This document shows, in pieces, positions 60,603 through 64,000 of a stretch of DNA of 64,000 nt. The notes below the pieces were generated by a model that saw nothing but the letters and a program-made list of their open reading frames with translations, was not told the origin of the DNA and did no database searches. The first letter of the stretch is position 1. Each line of letters starts with the position of its first letter. A program made the translations under genes and the position numbers. The stretch spans positions 22,257,563 to 22,321,562 of the forward strand of contig NC_079971.1 of the NCBI RefSeq assembly GCF_029852145.1, read 5' to 3'. Source of the DNA: Microplitis mediator. Taxonomy: Eukaryota; Arthropoda; Insecta; Hymenoptera; Braconidae.

Positions 60603-61033
60603 AGAGGGCAGAAACAGCCGAGCGGTTCTCGTGTGGCTCGGGCGATCACCCAAGTTAAGCAGCATCGCGCATGATCGTTGCTTGGCTGGGTGACCGCTTA
60701 GCCACGCGTTGAGCTCGATCGGAAGTCTTTGACCGTTAGGCGCGGAATGAGGATCTAGTGATCGGTAAAATGGGATTTTAATCGATTACTAGAGCCTCAC
60801 CCAAACCGAACTGTACTGGGAATGGTTTTTTCTGTGGTTTCCCTTGCCTCTATACTCCCACAGCCAAGGTGGGGGGTAGGGTATCACCGTAATGGTACAG
60901 TACAGTATAAGCACAAGTCGGGCCACAGCCGCACAATGAACGCAGAAAAAGTAAGCAGTTGCGATATAAAGGCAAAAAGTGCAAAAAGCCGTAATTGCGG
61001 CTATACACTAGAACAATTAAAAAAAAATATAAT
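60603..61033 (+). mobile_element. 5S-rRNA-derived SINE
   Basis: The first about 110 bases resemble the 5S rRNA sequence: CCGAGCGGTTCTCG, GGCGATCACCCAAGTTAAGC, AGCATCGCGC and TGGCTGGGTGACCGC are in the right order and spacing, covering the internal control region. A 5S-unrelated body of about 300 bases follows, ending in an A-rich tail. A 9-bp duplication AAATTGAGA flanks the insertion (60594-60602, 61034-61042). It is therefore a retroposed SINE with a 5S-type polymerase III promoter, not a 5S gene. Confidence 0.85.
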
Positions 61034-61042
61034 AAATTGAGA

Positions 61043-61906
61043 TATCAAAAACAATATATGTATGAAAATTGTATGCTAATAAAAGCATTTACTATATAAT
61101 GGAAAATAAAATTAACCGAACAGCAAATTTGTTTAACTTTCATTTTATTTAGTATAATAATTAAAAATTGCATTGATTTTTCAGCATAAAATTTTACGTT
61201 GTAAATTTTAATTCTATTTTTTATAGAATTATTTTTAGACAAACTCGTAAATATTTATTTTAAATGGATTATTATTATTGTTTTCTTGTTTAAATTCAAA
61301 AATGGGTGAACCGGTAAGGGTTAGTTCAAATGGCGGCAATTTTAAATTTCAAAACCGAAAAAAAAAAATCACTACATCTAAAATAACTTTTGAATGGGAA
61401 GACCGGTAGCTATTTTTTTCAAAAATCTTAAATTATATTTATTTTTTTGACTTTTTCTAAACGAAAAAATTTTAATTCTTATTTATACGAATTTGAATTT
61501 GAAAATTTTCTAAAATAATTAAATTTTCTACTTTGACGAAATTTTAGCGACCGATTTTTATACGAAATAAATTTTTAATATTTTTGTAATTAAAATTTTA
61601 TTTTTAAACATTTTTTTTTTCTTATTTATTAACACGATATATAATTATAAAATCTATCTGATTATCATCATTTTGACATGACCGAATATGAATCATCAAA
61701 TTCGTCATTCATTTTTAATAAACCCGTCACCCAATCAATTAACTTGTCAATTATTAAAATAATTATCTTATTAAAATTTCACATCACATAAAATATTCAT
61801 ATTCTCTTCTATACATAAAAATAAATGAAATCCTCTTAATATCAGTCACCAAAAAAAAGCTTCACAAAAAAAAAACCGCTCAAGTTAATTTAAAAAAAAA
61901 AATAAG
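61043..61906. other. Upstream flank of the gustatory-receptor-like gene
   Basis: AT-rich; the block at 61300-61400 is slightly less AT-rich and unrecognised. An initiator-like ATCAGTC near 61840 lies 60-70 bases before the start codon. Confidence 0.45.
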
Positions 61907-62845
61907 ATGGAAATAAACAAAAAAGTTTCCTCACTCACGATTAATTTATTATGTACAATAATAAAAATATTCAAATTATTTGGTCTCGCGCCATTTTCGA
62001 CAAATATATTTTTTACTGACAATAATAATAAAATTAAAATAATTATTAAAAAATCATTTATCGGCTCTCTGTACAATTTATTACTATCACTATCTTTTGT
62101 AATAATTATCTACACATCGCAAAGTACAAAATCACATAAAATTGGTTATGTAAATTATTTAGTACAATTTTTTCTATCAATTATCGAAGCACTAATTTCG
62201 ACAATAATAACAATTTATTACTGCGTACAGCAGCGTAAAATAATAAAATTAATAATAAATTTATTGGAGTGGGAAAAAAAATTAATTGACATAAAAAATA
62301 TAAATGAAATAAAAATAAATAAATATAATAACTATATTATTGTCATATTTATTTATTTAATAATAACATTAACTGTTTTAGTAATGAGTTATATTAAAAG
62401 AGGTAAATTTGAATTATCAATTGTCAGTTCACTACCGACGATAATTATCGGCTGTACAGTAATACAATATATGTTGATAGTAATTCATTTACAGAGACGC
62501 TTTAAGTACACTAATGATTTATTTAAACAGTTTAAATTAATTAATGACGATTATTGTGATTTTGAAGATGAAAATTATGTTCAAGTTATTTCTTTACTGA
62601 GCATTAATCGAAATTTGTATGATTTATTACGTGATTCAATTGAATTTTATTCGCTGCCAATTCTGTTTATCATCGGGCATTTTTGTTTGACTTTGTCATA
62701 TACTTTTTATTTATGGATAATTTGTGTTTTTAATTATGGACACGAAGATTTTATGATGCAATTTATTCTACAGACAATTTGGATTATCAGAATTATTTAT
62801 CCGATTATATGTTTTATTTCATGTGTCACTAAAATAAGTACTGAG
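61907..62845 (+). CDS. Gustatory-receptor-like seven-transmembrane chemoreceptor (first exon, 313 aa, C-terminus missing)
   Basis: A 313-residue hydrophobic protein with about six membrane helices (for example around residues 53-70, 85-105, 142-165, 172-195, 240-265 and 270-310). It fits an insect Gr protein in length, in its basic N-terminus (KIFKLFGLAPF) and in the loop NLYDLLRDSIEFYSLPILF before TM6. The characteristic C-terminal TYxxxxxQF motif is absent, but a donor GAG|GTAATT after 62845 would splice to a short terminal exon, as usual in this family. That exon is not visible before the window end, so the gene is cut. Such receptors are ligand-gated cation channels in sensory neurons. 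The exact ligand cannot be inferred. Confidence 0.8.
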
Positions 62846-63960
62846 GTAATTTAACATATATATAAATTTCGTTTTTTTAATTTACCAGCGGTGAATATGA
62901 GGTTTTATGCCCATTTACGTATTCGCTTTACGTATTTATTTCCCTTTGTTGTTTTTTATGCACACACACGGAGAATAAAATATAGGAAACATTATTCAAA
63001 AATATGAGTCAAAATTAAATTTTTATTAGTTTTTCAACTTTTGATTACTATTAATATTATTATTAGGGGAGTGGTGGGGGGGGGGGCAAAACGGGGTACT
63101 TGAGAAAATACTAAGTTTTCAAGGACTAAAATACGCTAAATCTTTTTCTTTTTAATGGCATTCAAGGTAAATAGACAATTTTTTTAGCTGCCGTTGGAAA
63201 ATTAAATTTTTATTTTTGGCGGGCAAAATGGAGTACCCTCAAAAAAAGTTGAAAAAAAAAATTTCTGAAAGTTGATTAAATTTCATTAAATTAAATTTTT
63301 TATATGTTATATACATAAAGAAAAATTACATTTCACATTATTGGTGGATATGAAGACAAAAAAAAATTTATTTGTGGAGCAGAGAGGCTCCCCTTCAAAA
63401 AATTATAATTTTTTTTTTTTTTTTTTTATATTGTTTTCATCATTAAGAATGTATTTCTTTCTCTTGACAACTATTTTTGGTTTCATATAACTCAAAAAAA
63501 ATTTTTTAAGATGTAATAAATCGTTCACCCTCGATTAGCTTAATCATTAATTGTTATTTAATAAAAAAATAACAATTCTATAATTCTTATTTTTCATTAT
63601 TTTGAACCCAAAAAACGTGATTATTGATTTTTTAGATTACAGATTATTTTGCATTATTTAAAAAATTCTATCAATTAAAAAATAAAATATTATTTTCGAA
63701 TATTTTTAATGGCTAAATTTGCCCCAGCTGTAAAAAATCAGCCGAAAAATGGATTAATATATTAAATTTTTTTTAATTTGACGATAACAATATGAAAGAA
63801 TCGTTTTTTCATAATTTTCGGCTGGTCCATTTTGCCCCAGGTGTCATGCGTAGGGCTAAAAATGCGCAAATATATCGGATTCATAGTAATTAGACGGAAA
63901 AAAAAAAAATTTTTTACTGCATTGTACATTGTAGTGGTGTCAATTTTTATCGTTAAAAAT
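62846..63960. other. AT-rich tail of the window with 'GGGGCAAAACGGGG' repeats
   Basis: A TAGGGGAGTGG...GGGGCAAAACGGGGTAC start near 63064 and TGGTCCATTTTGCCCCAGG near 63824 resemble the termini of the 55088-55633 family, suggesting an element of about 770 bp. There are long T and A runs. If the receptor's next exon is farther on, this is intron. Confidence 0.5.
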
Positions 63961-63962
63961 CA

Positions 63963-64000
63963 CTTTGACTTGGGCCGAGATTCGAACCCTGATCTCCCGC
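63963..64000 (-). repeat. tRNA-like fragment at the window edge
   Basis: On the minus strand GCGGGAGATCAGGGTTCGAATCTCGGCCCAAGT shows a box B (GGTTCGAATC). It is cut by the window, so tRNA gene versus SINE head cannot be decided. Confidence 0.35.

Noticed and set aside
60603..60720. 5S rRNA gene
   Set aside because: It is fused to an unrelated body with an A-rich tail and flanked by a target duplication, and departs from 5S at several positions; a SINE explains it better.

Overview
This is an AT-rich, intron-bearing eukaryotic window, almost certainly from an insect. The evidence is replication-dependent histone quintets with metazoan 3' stem-loops, an insect-type chemoreceptor exon, canonical GT-AG introns and very many MITE and foldback elements. 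A parasitoid hymenopteran such as a braconid wasp is my best guess, but that is inference.

Layout. 1-2220: two exons of an unrecognised membrane protein (+), with an intron packed with nested inverted-repeat elements. 5.2-11.1 kb: a 2-kb foldback element whose core is a 12-bp minisatellite, then 1.3 kb of CATATATG-rich satellite, then a TIR element built from a 'TACCGTAATCC' minisatellite. 11.47-16.76 kb (-): a complete five-exon, membrane-anchored histidine acid phosphatase (435 aa). 19.2-27.2 kb (-): a complete five-exon, tail-anchored acyl-CoA-binding protein of the ACBD4/5 type (355 aa), head to head with a MIF4G-domain gene (28.26-31.93 kb, +, 360 aa). 32-37 kb: LINE debris, small foldback elements, and a young LTR retrotransposon nested inside an older TIR element.

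38.5-54.5 kb is a core histone cluster: two complete quintets, H1(+) H4(-) H3(+) H2B(-) H2A(+), then H1(+) H4(-) H3(+) H2A(-) H2B(+). Each gene ends in the same 16-nt stem-loop. H4/H3 and H2A/H2B share divergent promoters. The H2A/H2B pair is inverted between the units. The 2-kb length difference between units is explained by a hAT-type MITE and a decayed Mutator-like element in unit 1.

54.8-64 kb: more foldback elements, an intact single-ORF Gag-like gene (58.81-60.06 kb) that looks domesticated, a 5S-rRNA-derived SINE with target-site duplication, a truncated gustatory-receptor-like gene, and tRNA-like fragments.

The gene complement is conventional. What stands out is the density of long inverted repeats (about 20 in 64 kb, several nested), families with common termini but different interiors, the H2A/H2B flip, and the Gag-derived gene. 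A SLIP1/CTIF-type MIF4G gene close to histone genes is a suggestive but unproven association.
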